From: Dentipellis sp. KUC8613
Lineage: Eukaryota > Basidiomycota > Agaricomycetes > Russulales > Hericiaceae
Length of the DNA stretch: 64,000 nt
Reading direction: 5' to 3'
Assembly (NCBI GenBank): GCA_002286715.1
Contig: NSJX01000004.1
Coordinates: 756,253 to 820,252 of the forward strand
The position numbers and the translations under genes were made by a program. This document shows, in pieces, positions 12,123 to 22,170 of this stretch; position 1 is the stretch's first letter, and each line of letters starts with the position of its first letter. Under the pieces are notes generated by a model that did not search any database, had not been told where the DNA came from, and was given only the letters and a program-made list of their open reading frames with translations.

Positions 12123-12125
12123 TAA

Positions 12126-12159
12126 GGATGGAACCTAGGTCGGATTATGCAGGGGTCCT
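12126..12159 (-). repeat. Right terminal inverted repeat
   Basis: It ends TATGCAGGGGTCCT, the exact reverse complement of the first 14 bases of the element. The inner part shares GGATGGAACC with the left end in inverted form. Confidence 0.92.
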
Positions 12160-12167
12160 ACGTCGAC
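12160..12167. repeat. Target-site duplication, right copy
   Basis: ACGTCGAC is identical to 4387-4394. With the next two bases it forms the 10-bp palindrome ACGTCGACGT, the probable empty target site. Confidence 0.9.
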
Positions 12168-12865
12168 GTGGAATCCCAAGTCGTGGTCACGTGGCTCCGG
12201 TCAATTACTCGCACTTGTTGGTGGTTTTGCTCCAGTCGAAGCAGATGTCAATGAGTGTCCAGTGCAAACACTTCCTCGGCACACAAGTAGATATGACTAG
12301 CAATACATCTATATGACACTCCTCCACTAACCTACCAGACAAGACCGGTACCAAGACCCTCGGGGTAACGACGGGAGCGCAGAAAGAGAAAGAAGGGAAA
12401 AAAAATGTCGTGTCGATGCGCGCTAGGCGCGGGGAAGGACGGGAGGCTGGGGGCGGCTGCACCATGGTGGGGTATGGCGAGGATGACGGGGTCGGTAGTG
12501 GTAGTGGTAGGAGTGGGCGCGCGGGACGAGGTGCGGGGCGGAGAGGGCAGAAAGCGAAGGTAAGGGTATGGTGCTTGTAAACAAGAAGGGGAATAAAACG
12601 CGGGCCGCACCAGGCGGCCAAAGCGCGGAAATACTGTATAATGTATATATTGATGCGATAAACAGGGACTCGCACGTGAGTGGGCTGGGGCTGGCGTATG
12701 AGTGCAGGTGAGGGATGGGTAGTGGTAACAATGCGTTTCGTGCTGAGGCGGTGGCGAACCGGGTAGGTGGTAATATGGTATGTACGTACGTGTAAGCAAT
12801 TGACAAGACAAGACATGGGGCGCAGAATACAAGTCCATGGGAAGCCCAGATGATGTCTAGGTCCC
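12168..12865. other. Displaced BET1 upstream region and 3' flank of UPF0658 gene
   Basis: This 698-base stretch joined directly to the BET1 5' region before the transposon inserted. It holds a CACGTG E-box at 12188-12193, a possible old BET1 promoter element, and the 3' flank of the next minus-strand gene. No coding signal is convincing. Confidence 0.5.
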
Positions 12866-14525
12866 TTACTCGATGCTCATCCGGTTTGGACGCACGGATA
12901 GCGACGGGTATGCCGTATGTTTTGCATTCTTGCCACCTATCTCCTGCTTCTTGTTGACTGAGGGGGCGGCTGTTATTAATGTACCGGCAGCAGCTACAAA
13001 TAGACGTACTTTGATCCTTCAGCCCTCGTCCGAAGTTTCGCATAATGATGATCGCATACACGATGGTCGCTACCAGTAGAATGATAGCGATGACGGCTGT
13101 TCCGATGCAATGTCAGGATACATTGCGTCGTTCTCGAGGAATGCACATACAGAAGATCGTGAGCGACTGCCAGACCGAGTTGAAGTCTTTATCGTCCTTG
13201 TGGATTAAGACCTTGATGAACTGAGCGCAAAGGATAAGGATGCAGGGACAGTCTTCAGAGCCGTAACGAACGAACCTTGTAGCAGAAGTACACGAGCGCA
13301 CCGCCACACCCAGCCATGAATGTGAGCATCATCGTCCGGTGCTCATAACGCGCTGCCAGATGCCCCTCGACGAGCAGGACAACGGAGAACGGCAGTGCCG
13401 CACATGTGATGTAGAACTCCCAGTTGTGGCTCTGGAGGACCAGCCAGATGAACTGTACGGAGAAGCTGACGAAGAAGAACACGTCGAACTTGACGAGACA
13501 TTGGAAGATCTGGTAGTGCGCGAACATCTTCTTGATGCGACGATCAGCACCGAGGAACTTGTAGACCTTCCAACCGAATTCGGTGTAGATTTTCCAGCCC
13601 AGTGCAATGTACGCAACCTCGGCCACGCCAATGACTACGGGGAGGACCGTTGTGAGGACATTGACTGACAATTTCGTACTCCCATCTGGATCCTGTAGTT
13701 GGCCGAGTGAACGTTTGATTTCTGAGGATTGGATGATGGAGTAGACAAGGAAGAGGGCGTTGAAGATGCTGCAAAGGGTCTCGATTAAGGCACAGTTGGA
13801 TTAAGAGCGGACTTAGCAACGTACGCGAGGGAGATGAATTGCAGGGTATTGCGGGCGTACACAGCATCCAGGGCCATGCCGAACTGGAAAACGCTGCCCA
13901 GACGTATAAGAGTCGTACGAGTTGGCAGAACAGAAGAGACGTACTGAGCAAATGCGAAGACACCGAGATAAACAGGCATCTTCTTAGCAAGGGTTTGGTC
14001 GCTGAGGCCATCCTCGGCTTGATGGAAGCGTAACAGAAGGTCGCCTTCTATACCCAGATCTATTGCAGTCTCGACGAGGACAGTGAAGATGTAGAGTCGA
14101 CATGCTATTGAGTCTGGGAGGATCTGCAGGTCGCGGTCAGATTACGGCACGCGACGGGGATGGGACGAGACGGTAGACGACAGACCTTCTGGTAGAACTT
14201 GCGCGTATCTTGCACACGTCGGTCTTGTGGTGGCGGGTACGCCATAGACCTCCGCGCATCCTCCGCATCGAAGAAGTCCTTGCGGTCCTCGTCTGTAGCG
14301 AACGACGTCTTCTACAATAAGAGTTAGGACCAGGAGCGACCGCGGCGTCGCACGGGTGCTCACTGAGGAGGGATCCAGCGCGTAGGACTTGTGCTTGGAG
14401 TCGGCGGCATAGGGCGTAGCATACTGGTCGATGAGATCGTCATAGGAAGCCTTGTACGAATCAGGCCCGAGGCCTGGTGGGTGTTGTGTGGGGTAAAGAG
14501 CGTGTGATGTTGATTGTTGAGCCAT
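12866..14525 (-). CDS. UPF0658 Golgi membrane protein-like
   Basis: A multi-span membrane protein of the fungal UPF0658 family, whose S. pombe member is a Golgi apparatus protein of unknown function. The ATG of MAQQSTSHALYPTQHP was chosen. Exons include KTSFATDEDRKDFFDAEDAR, ILPDSIACRLYIFTVLVETA, SIFNALFLVYSIIQSSEIKR, then a membrane-rich block with VVIGVAEVAYIALGWKIYTE and MFAHYQIFQCLVKFDVFFFV. The last spans include AVIAIILLVATIVYAIIIMR. The tail is cytosolic-looking (NFGRGLKDQ, then APSVNKKQEIGGK) and ends RPNRMSIE. About seven membrane segments are expected. The length and the conserved NFGRGLK motif match the family as I remember it. The gene looks intact. Confidence 0.8.
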
Positions 14526-14923
14526 AGCAGCGCAAAAGGAGGGGCACAGTAAGGGCCGGCCTGGCTGGAGTGGCAGGCGGAGAGAGGGATTGCCTGCGGG
14601 ACGAGGGGGAGGATGGGAGTGGGATATGTGAAGAGAGAGTACTTGCAGCCGGCGTCCAGCGCGCAACTGTCAGAGTTCCGCCACAGCGCACGCCGCGGCC
14701 TCTCGCCCCCGTCTCCATCATCACCCTGTAAATCCCGCCGTTAATTCCCTGCATAGCCCCGACCCTCAGCTCGGGTTCGAACCTGCCAAGATGCCTCTCT
14801 CTGCCTGGCGTGATCGCCCCGGCCTTTCCTTCTCGCCCCGCCCTCGCTCCTCGTCCTTCCCCATCCTGCTCCATCCAAGCAGCCTCACGTTTATTCCGCT
14901 CAAGCAGCACGACGACACCGACG
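14526..14923. other. Divergent promoter region
   Basis: About 400 bases between two start codons pointing apart. A GGGTTCGAACC sequence here resembles a tRNA B box, but no tRNA fold is present around it. Confidence 0.4.
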
Positions 14924-15184
14924 ATGACCACCTCATCTCCGCACAAGCCCAGCCGGAAGTGCCGAACAGATACCGAATGTCGCGTAAAGGTGATTAAGCT
15001 CGCACTCAATGCGTCTACGGTCCTCACGGGCTTCACGGAAGCCATCATCCTGTCTGCTCTAGCCTTCGCCGCCTGTCTCTTGGTTGGCGTCTTCCTCGCT
15101 ATCTTCACGTCCTTCATCCGCCAAGGCGAGGAAGCCGCCGCAGCATCATCAAGCGCGGCCTCCGCGAGCGCAGCCTCCAGCTAG
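14924..15184 (+). CDS. Small one-span membrane protein, unrecognised
   Basis: An uninterrupted 86-codon frame starting MTTSSPHKPSRKCRTDTE. It has one strong hydrophobic segment (AIILSALAFAACLLVGVFLA) and an Ala/Ser-rich tail (ASSSAASASAASS). The basic stretch before the segment suggests the N-terminus faces the cytosol. I do not recognise a family. The hydrophobic helix and lack of a better competing frame support it, but a shadow origin is possible because the region is GC rich. Confidence 0.5.
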   Translation: MTTSSPHKPSRKCRTDTECRVKVIKLALNASTVLTGFTEAIILSALAFAACLLVGVFLAIFTSFIRQGEEAAAASSSAASASAASS

Positions 15185-15336
15185 CATCCAACTCTCGCTC
15201 GCGTCCGCTCTCAACCCTTGGCTCTTGACTCGAGACTTTCTCTGTGCATGTATCGCCCCGCCTGTATCTCTATTCCTGTAACACTCTATTCTTGATGTCT
15301 TTTGAAACGACTCGTGAAGACCCGGGCTACAGCTAT

Positions 15337-16399
15337 TTAAAGCAATCTCAGCTTCCCTGTGACTTGGTTGATCAACCGGGTGGGTCCTGCGCGAGACGTT
15401 CAGCTTCTGCAAATCTGCGAGCATGTGGAAGAATGATCTTACCCGGTCCAACACCCAGGACTGTCCTTGAGCCCGCAGCGATCTGCGTGCGTCCACTGAT
15501 GCGAGGTTCAGTCTCGTAAGAAGGCAACAGTCATAGAAGCTCACGCGTCTTGGATCGACCGTGCGCAGAGGTTCAGGCTCTGTGCTTGGGCCTGCAAGAG
15601 AAGCAGCTCGTCCTCGTTGTCGCATTTGAGCGCGACTTTGGTCTGTCTGTAGATACGTCTAGTTGAAACCTTTGAGTGGAATGAAATCAGGATGTTCCTA
15701 CCCCGTTCTTTCCCAATGTCTTAGAAGCTGTGATGGAGGGCAATTGAGCACTGTCAACAATTCATAGAGGGTTTCAATGCTCTTACAGCAGGATTTGACG
15801 CAGAAAGCGATTTGTAGCAGGCTAAAGTAGCATGTCTAGAAGATACGACTGAGTATTGATTTGCATCAGCTAAGGAAACGAGCTTACGCGCATCTAGCAA
15901 GACATGTTCGTCACAATGGATTGAGCAAAATACCACCATTAGAAACTCACTGAGCAGCGACCTTCCCCGTGGACATGCCAAGGTCGCTCCGAACCACCAG
16001 GACCTACCAAAGGCATCGCAAGAGTTAAACATTTCCGCTCTTCACGCCTGTTTGTCGGAAATGACAGCACTAGCATTAGACTGACCAGTTTCGTGTCTTC
16101 AAACAAACCAGCTTTGACGGAGGCTAGATCTCCATCGATATCGGCTTCTGCTTCTGAGTCGAGATCACTGTCACCTTTCTGACCATCCTTAGGCTTGGCT
16201 GCGGTGGCTTTTGTAGCAGCTGTGCTGCCAGCTGTTGGTTTCGCGGTCCGTCGTGTGCCGAGCCAGTATCCAATGGACAGACTTGCCACCGCAAGCGAGG
16301 CAATTACTGCCGCATCTACTCCATGTCAGAAACAGAAGAGAATTTTTTACGAGGGTATCTTTTGAAGTGCAGCTTACCTTCAAATGTAGGCGGAGGCAT
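15337..16399 (-). CDS. PTH2: Peptidyl-tRNA hydrolase 2 (paralog A)
   Basis: Pth2 recycles peptidyl-tRNA released from stalled ribosomes; eukaryotic forms are often tethered to mitochondria. The start is MPPPTFE and the first intron is in phase 1. The N-terminal membrane segment is AAVIASLAVASLSIGYWLG, followed by an acidic linker (DSDLDSEAEADIDGDLASVK). The catalytic domain shows VLVVRSDLGMSTGKVAAQ, then C-A from a 6-base micro-exon (15888-15893), then [16 protein letters not shown] and LLRHWERTGQTKVALK. The protein ends GSRTVLGVGPGP and LINQVTGKLRLL. Conserved family residues (the VR.DL..GK.AAQC.HA block and the C-terminal TVLG.GP) are present. A naive annotator could miss the micro-exon and call this a pseudogene. 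Confidence 0.87.
15888..15893 (-). other. 6-base micro-exon of PTH2 paralog A
   Basis: ATGCGC on the minus strand is flanked by AG and GT. Including it restores Gln-Cys-Ala-His, the invariant AAQC.HA core of Pth2, in frame. Without it two residues including the conserved Cys are lost. Seen in sequence; splicing is inferred. Confidence 0.7.
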
Positions 16400-16740
16400 G
16401 AGTAGTTCCGCTCAAGTTCAAAGCGCGTCATGCTTCCCATTTGAGGCAGGCAGCTTTCCTCAAAGCGATCCTTCGAAGCGTCTTTATTCAAAGACTTTAC
16501 TGCACTTCAGGGAGTGTCCAGAGTGATGAACCGTACTGTACAACAACAATGCAGGACCAGGGCACCCCAGGGAAACAACAACATAAATTAATCCATGCAT
16601 ATCAGATACAACGGAATGATTCAAACAACAACTTCACAGATATCATGAGATGAGGGTAACGTCGTCGCAGCACGAACAATAGTACAAGAGAACAAATGTC
16701 TGGAGCATCAGAACACAAACAACACCAGTCTCCACAGGCC
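16400..16740. other. Intergenic, PTH2 promoter and SGF11 3' flank
   Basis: 341 bases, A-rich near 16550-16640 with ACAACA runs. No gene is seen. Confidence 0.4.
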
Positions 16741-18381
16741 TCAGTCGCTATCCGTATCCGTAGACGACCCAGTCTCATCGCCTTCCACATCTACGAACCA
16801 AACTAAGCAACATGCCGTCACGCAGACAACGGACGAACTTACCAACGAGATAGTCCGTCTCCGGTCGGCGCATGACAGGCGTCGGCGGGCGCGGTGGGTG
16901 CGGCGGGCTGGGCAGCCGAGTCATCGGCTTGCTCTTCTTGCCAACCATGCCGTTCCGCCTCGGCCCACCAAAGCTGTGGACCGAGTGTGCTGACGACGGC
17001 GTGGCGGCGCTGACGGGAAGCGTGCCTGGCGAAGACGAGCGCGAGCCGGTCGAGGAGGACGCTGTGCGCTCGAGAACGGAGACCGTGGAGGACTCGCGGA
17101 GACGGGAGGGGATTTTGGAGTGGGAGTGCGTAAGTGGGGGCCCGAGAGTGTTGCCCTGAGATTGGACGCGTCAAGGTAGGCAACACAGGGAATGCATTGT
17201 GCACATACGTTGAGCGCAGTGCCAGAGGCATCGCGTTCTGACTGGACTCGCGAAAGGGGAGATCCTGGATATCACTTAGCATCAATCATGGGGCGAGGTT
17301 GAAGCGGCACACCTGTCGTCTTCTGTTTCTTCGTATTCTTGTTAGGCGAGAGCTGCGGGGAGCCGGGCTGCACAAGCAGATACATGAGTCTGGATCTCAA
17401 TGTTCATAAGCAGCAGATACATACCCGCTTCCTGTTCCCATTCAATTCGCTCTCTAAAAGAGATAATGAGCACAGCAAATTCTCCATCACCTCTCACAAA
17501 CGGGCACGTACCAGCTTGCTTATTCTTCTGCGGACGCCCCTTCTTCTTCCCCGTAGGCTGAGAGTGAGACTGTCGACTATCGTCCGACACATTCCCATTT
17601 TCCGAGCCCATATGAGGCGATGCAGATCGCGCATCCAGAGGCCTGCCCAGGACACAGCGTTGTCAACGACGCTTCCACAACAACAGTATGAGTAAACGCA
17701 CTTGGCTTTCGAGTTCACACCGCGCGCGGCACCCCTCCGTGTACCCGTGCCAATGCCCATGCACGAGCTCAAATGCGGCGCATAGCGACTCGGCGCGATC
17801 TTCGAGAGGCGCAGTATCTGCATCAGCTTCCAACCCCATAAACATGATTGAAGATTTACGCACGAATCTGTTGCAGTTCACACACTCAAGGTTCCCGTCC
17901 TTCGTCCCATTCGGTGTGCTCGTCCCTGGCGTGCCCCGGCCCTCGATGGGGGTGCCCTGTCGCGACGAGGAGGCTCCATTTTGCGAGAGCGCGGTGACGG
18001 TCGCGTTTGAGGGTCCAGATATATGAGCTGAGCGATCGAAGCGAGTGGCATCAGTCCCTCATGTTCAACAAAGATGCAGGAAACACGACTGGCTGACCTT
18101 GTCCACACCTAGAGGCGAATCGCACAGCTTAGTAAATACGCGTTGCAGATAATAGAAGCATAAGTACGCACCTGGTATGGCAGACCTCGCATACAGCCCG
18201 GCTCCTCACGACCTCTTTATGCGACTGCAGCGCTGCATCCATAACGATGTCGTCCACAAGCGCAGAGAAGATCCTGGACGCCTGTAACACACCCTTCAGC
18301 TCAACCGAATTCAACAACCCAAACCCACAAAAGAATACTCACCAGAGACGAAATTACCTCCTCCCTCTCAGACTTGGCCAT
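16741..18381 (-). CDS. SGF11: SAGA-associated factor 11
   Basis: Sgf11 belongs to the deubiquitinating module of the SAGA transcription co-activator and helps activate Ubp8 on histone H2B. The ATG of MAKSEREEVISSL was chosen. The next exon, ASRIFSALVDDIVMDAALQS with HKEVVRSRAVCEVCH, matches the N-terminal helix region. An 11-base exon (18098-18108) bridges to AHISGPSNATVTAL. The zinc finger is ECVNCNRFVASSRYAPHLSS followed by CMGIG, the CxxC...H...C signature of the family. The long C-terminal tail is Ser/Pro-rich (SVHSFGGPRRNGMVGKKSKP) and ends acidic, ETGSSTDTDSD. Yeast Sgf11 is about 100 residues; this protein is much longer because of linkers and tail, as I expect for basidiomycetes. Confidence 0.82.
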
Positions 18382-18908
18382 CTTGCACAGACTGGTGTAC
18401 GCAGCGAGAGGTTCGAATGAGCGTTGTACTGCAACAACTAGAGACAGTGAGTGCAGCGGCTCAGACGTCCCATCACGTGCGGCGCCGGCCACTTGAATGG
18501 GAGTCTCGATCTGGGTCCTTCGCGGAGATCTAATCTCGCCCTATGCCTTTTCCAATTTCGCGCGTCCACACGCGTCCACAACAGTCACTAGCACCTGGGG
18601 AAATTTCAAACGAAAAAAACAAACAAACACCTGTCGCAGCCAAATTCAACAGAACCAAGCCAAGAGTCGCGTACTTGAGTGTCCAGATTTCCAATGAAAT
18701 ACGGTATATTCTACGTATCATGAGCGTCGTAAAAAGAGTTCCATAGGGTCTAGCAGAATAGAGAACGACGAGAGCTGCCGCTGCGGCAGCTACTTATTGT
18801 ATGTGTATGTACGCACGTACCCCAAAGCAAAACTGGGGACCTGAAAATATACTTCCGCCTTCCGCCTTCCACTTTTCCCGTCCCGTGCGTGCATCGCGCA
18901 CCATTCAC
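18382..18908. other. Intergenic, SGF11 promoter
   Basis: 527 bases between the SGF11 start and the end of the CBS/PB1 gene. It holds a GC-rich hairpin at 18773-18791 and otherwise nothing recognisable. Confidence 0.4.
18773..18791. repeat. GC-rich perfect hairpin
   Basis: AGCTGCCG and its exact reverse complement CGGCAGCT are separated by three bases. It lies 118 bases beyond the stop codon of the CBS/PB1 gene, so it could sit in that gene's 3' untranslated region. Confidence 0.6.
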
Positions 18909-21468
18909 CTAATCCCTGAACAGACGCGACACAGTGAACACACCAACGATGACCACCGCGAGCGCACCGATGCTGGCGGGCAGCACCAAGTCGCGGGGGA
19001 TCCCGAGAACGTCCGCCTCCGGGACATGCACGGGGGTGGGCGGTGCGAGGTGGACGCCTTCGGGAAGGGCCGCCTCTGCCTTCTCCATCTCCTTGAGCTC
19101 CTTTTGAGCAGCCGCAGCCGCCTCTGCCGCCTTCGCCTCACTCTTTCCGGCACCTGCCTCCGCCCAGCCACGTCCGCCCTGGATGAGGAGCACCACTCTG
19201 TCCGCGCCTCCGCTGCGCGCGATCTTCACTGCGTCGGTCACGTCGCTGTCCGAGGTCATCAGCACGGTATCGCCATCCGCGTCGGTATATGCCAGCAAGA
19301 AATCCAGGGGATCGGGTATCGCATCGTCCGCACTCTGGGGCTTAAATTCCGCAAAAAAGGGGTCGATAGAGAGTTTGCCGGAGACGATGTCGCGCAGGTT
19401 CTCGACGTTGTCATGCCGCGCTTGGAAACGGTGGGTGTGGCCGCTCGGCGTGCGGAACTTGAAGACGTAGGTGCCGTCGTCGACAGGCATCGAAGAGGCG
19501 AGGCCAGTGATAGAAGGCACGGTGCCAGTGGCGGCCTTGCGTCTGGGGTATCCGTCGAGAGCAGATCCGTGGTCGTCGTCCATGACCGAAGCAGAATCGT
19601 TGGGGTGGACTTCCGGAGACTCCTGGAGCTGAGACAGGCTAAAGGACGAGTCAAGCCTGTCCATGGGCAGATGTGAGCCCGAAACCATGGACTCCGTATC
19701 GTCGTGACCACCAATGGAATCGAAGAACCGTCCCCACATGGGGCCACCCTCGCCTTCGTTTCCTGCACCGGCCGCTTCTGTCGTCATATGGTTCATCTGA
19801 TATTCACGAATCAAGCTGCCGTTGAATGCGGGGTAAATTTCGAAGAACTGACCTGCTCCAGTGTCGCATATGTCAATTTGAGAACGTCCACAATGGCGAC
19901 GAGCCTGCCGTCAGCCTCAATGACGGGCAGGTTCAGGTAGTGCCCATCTGTAGCCCATAGTATAAGGTCAGGGGTTCACAATACAATGCGTCTAGCAAAC
20001 ATACTGTGCATCTTCTTCAGCGCATCGTGGACGGTCATGGTAGGGGGCGCGGTGTCAGGGTGCGGCGTCATGACACGGACGACACTGCACCTGCTAGCGT
20101 CCAAGCCGGCAGCAATCACACGCAGGACGACGTCCTTGCTCGTGAAAATACCCGCAATCCTGGGGACGTTGTTGATGCCGGTGACACCCTCCATGACACA
20201 GACGGCAGTCGTCCTATGCTCACGCATGAGCCTGGCAACATCCTTGACTGTTGCTTTCGGACCGACGGTCGCCGGCTGAGTGCGCGAGTCCATGATGGTG
20301 GTAAGGTCGGGGAGTGCGGTCTTCTCGCGGAGGGCATCCACGTAGGCGAGCATGGCCGCTGCCTGGGGGTTGGAAGCCATTCCCGAACCGAGCTCGGTCT
20401 GCACACCAGCCAAGGCGGTGTACAGCTTCTCAGAGGCAGAGGAGCTACGCTCGACCTTGTCCAAGGCCTCGTGGAAGACTTTGGTGATATCGAGCAAGCC
20501 AACGACATTGCCCTCCTCGTTACACACGGGCTACGGGGACGTGAGAATCGCGTCAATTTACAATAAATAGGGAGCGTACCAAGTGCCGGAAGTGCCTCTG
20601 AACCATGAGCTGCAAAGCCTCAGTTGCGCTCGTGGTGTCGCGAGTCACCATGGGGTTGCGCGTCATGACCTGGTTGACAGTTGTAGTGTGAGGGTCGATG
20701 CCCTCAGCAGTAACCTGCACATCGTCGAATCAATTTCACAAGGGCTTCACCATCATGCCAGAATGCTTACTCGGTATGCCAAATCCTTGGCAGTGAAGAT
20801 TCCACTCAAACCCTCCTCCTCGTCAACGACGAGAACGCAGTCCGTGCGCTTCGCAGCACAGAGCTGACTGGCCTCAGCAACGGTGATAGACTCCGGAACA
20901 GTCAGAGCAGGACTGGGCTTGAGCGCCGCGACGGTGCCCTTGGCCACATTTGACTTGTTCCTGCGCGGGCGGCCGCTGGACTGCGTGGTCGAAATCGTAC
21001 GTTTGCGTGAGAGCTCGTTCTCGATCTTCTTGCGCAGGGCCTGTGGGTAATGAGGGACATGAGCGTGCGGTTTACTGGTCGATGCGACGCGTCGCCGTGT
21101 CGCGTGAATGGGAGACGAGTGCGCTGTGCCTCCAAATACGACCGTCTGTGACATAGTAGTCGGGAGGAATGGCAGATAGACACGTGTATGTCGCGCATAG
21201 ATGAAATGCCTCAGGGAGCTCACAAACACGCCTCGGGGGCGTTGTCGGGGAGTCAGGGAGATGAACTAACCTCGTCACCGAGGGCCCTTTTAGAGAGCTT
21301 CTTCCTGGGGTCAGAGCCGCCGTGGCCGGAGACGGAGGACATGGCGGAAGAGTGACGAGCAGACGGGGAGGGCGAAACAGCGCGTTCGCCAGGGAAGGGG
21401 ATGGGAGAGGCTGGGTGGTTTGCTGGAGAACCTCTTGTGTGAGGAGAGGGAACAGGAATTCGTGACAT
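18909..21468 (-). CDS. CBS- and PB1-domain protein with C-terminal membrane anchor
   Basis: A fungal protein with four CBS motifs (two Bateman modules), which usually sense adenosine nucleotides, and a PB1 domain, which mediates protein pairing. S. pombe mug70 is the relative I recall. The start is MSRIPVPSPHTRG. A basic Ser-rich N-terminus with GRPRRNKS precedes CBS1 (ESITVAEASQLCAAKRTDC), CBS2 (QVMTRNPMVTRDTTSATEAL), CBS3 (TTIMDSRTQPATVGPKATVK) and CBS4 (VRVMTPHPDTAPPTMTVHDA). The PB1 domain starts at DDGTYVFKFRTPSGHTHRFQ and contains LLAYTDADGDTVLMTSDSD. An Ala/Glu-rich helix follows, then ASIGALAVVIVGVFTVSRLF at the extreme end, which looks like a tail anchor. Splice joins keep frame and the gene appears intact. 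Confidence 0.85.
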
Positions 21469-21730
21469 GGACTTTTTTGAGTCCAGAGTCGCCAGCCGCG
21501 TCTGAGTCTGTCCGCCGTCAGCCTCTCTCCCGATAGTTGGCCTTATTTGGCTCCAACAGTGGCGCCGTCTCTTCACCTTCCGTTCCGTACGGCATATATT
21601 ACAACAGCTACTCTACAGCCACGACTATATCATTCACCGAATATCCAATAGTGTGAAAGCGTGCGTCTACCCGGCCAAACAGCATCAACGGCGGCAGTCT
21701 AGGCGACGCAGGGGACGCGTCACGCACCAT

Positions 21731-22170
21731 CTACTTGCGCTGCACACTCTTGCCAAATCCACCCCTCTTGCTCCTGTATTTGGTAGTGTACACATAGTAC
21801 GCGCCGCCCAACACCGCTATCATGAAGAAGTTCGCTATCGACACATTGTCTGATTTAGCTTCCGTCGCGGCTGTCCGTGAAGTCAAACGGACATACCCAT
21901 CGCGAATCCAGCGACACCCTGGAAAACATCGAGACCCAACTGCACGACTGACTGCGTCAGGTGCAGGATACTGCTGATGATCGTCTGGAACAAGGAGATT
22001 ACGGCGAAGAAGACGGCGATCAGGGAGTGAACCAGGGATGTGCCGATCTCCGCCAAAGAGCCCGCAAAGCGGCCGACGGATGCTTGCAACGTCTGGGCCA
22101 TGTCGAGTGTTGGTTTGTGCGTTGGGAGAAGAATGGATGTGTCTGTTGCGAGTTGCTCCGGGAGCGACAT
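21731..22170 (-). CDS. Small two-span membrane protein, unrecognised
   Basis: Two exons joined in frame (FQGVAGFAM to DNVSIANFFM). The start is MSLPEQLATDTS; MAQTLQASVG, 23 codons later, is an alternative. The first hydrophobic stretch is HSLIAVFFAVISLFQTIISS. The second, IANFFMIAVLGGAYYVYTTK, is followed by a basic tail, SKRGGFGKSVQRK. The positive tail suggests the C-terminus is cytosolic. I do not recognise a family; similar small basidiomycete proteins exist without known function. Confidence 0.6.

Larger units (their letters stand above)
4395..12159. mobile_element. 7.8 kb DNA transposon with Ulp1-transposase gene
   Basis: A class II element of 7765 bases. Both ends carry the perfect inverted 14-mer AGGACCCCTGCATA, extending to 34 imperfect bases (28 match). 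It is flanked by an exact 8-bp duplication, ACGTCGAC. One long spliced minus-strand gene fills 4666-11306. Several GTCCGCA repeats lie just inside both ends. An 8-bp duplication is known for hAT, P and Zisupton/KDZ elements. The transposase has a D..H..K..RN motif that looks more like the P/THAP9 type than hAT, but I cannot assign the superfamily firmly. Catalytic motifs and splice sites look intact, so the copy may be autonomous and young. Confidence 0.92.

Noticed and set aside
4395..12159. Classification of the element as hAT or KDZ
   Set aside because: The 8-bp duplication fits, but I see neither the hAT C-terminal dimerisation motif nor the cysteine clusters typical of KDZ transposases.
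14765..14785. tRNA-like B box GGGTTCGAACC
   Set aside because: Neither strand shows a matching A box or cloverleaf around it.
15337..16399. PTH2 paralog A as a pseudogene
   Set aside because: At first the Cys of AAQC.HA seemed deleted, but a 6-base exon with proper flanking splice sites restores it and all other joins keep frame.
18801..19676. 291-codon plus-strand frame
   Set aside because: It is the shadow of the PB1 region of the CBS/PB1 gene; no family features.
20006..20566. 186-codon plus-strand frame
   Set aside because: Antisense to the CBS repeats, His/Gly-rich without a motif.
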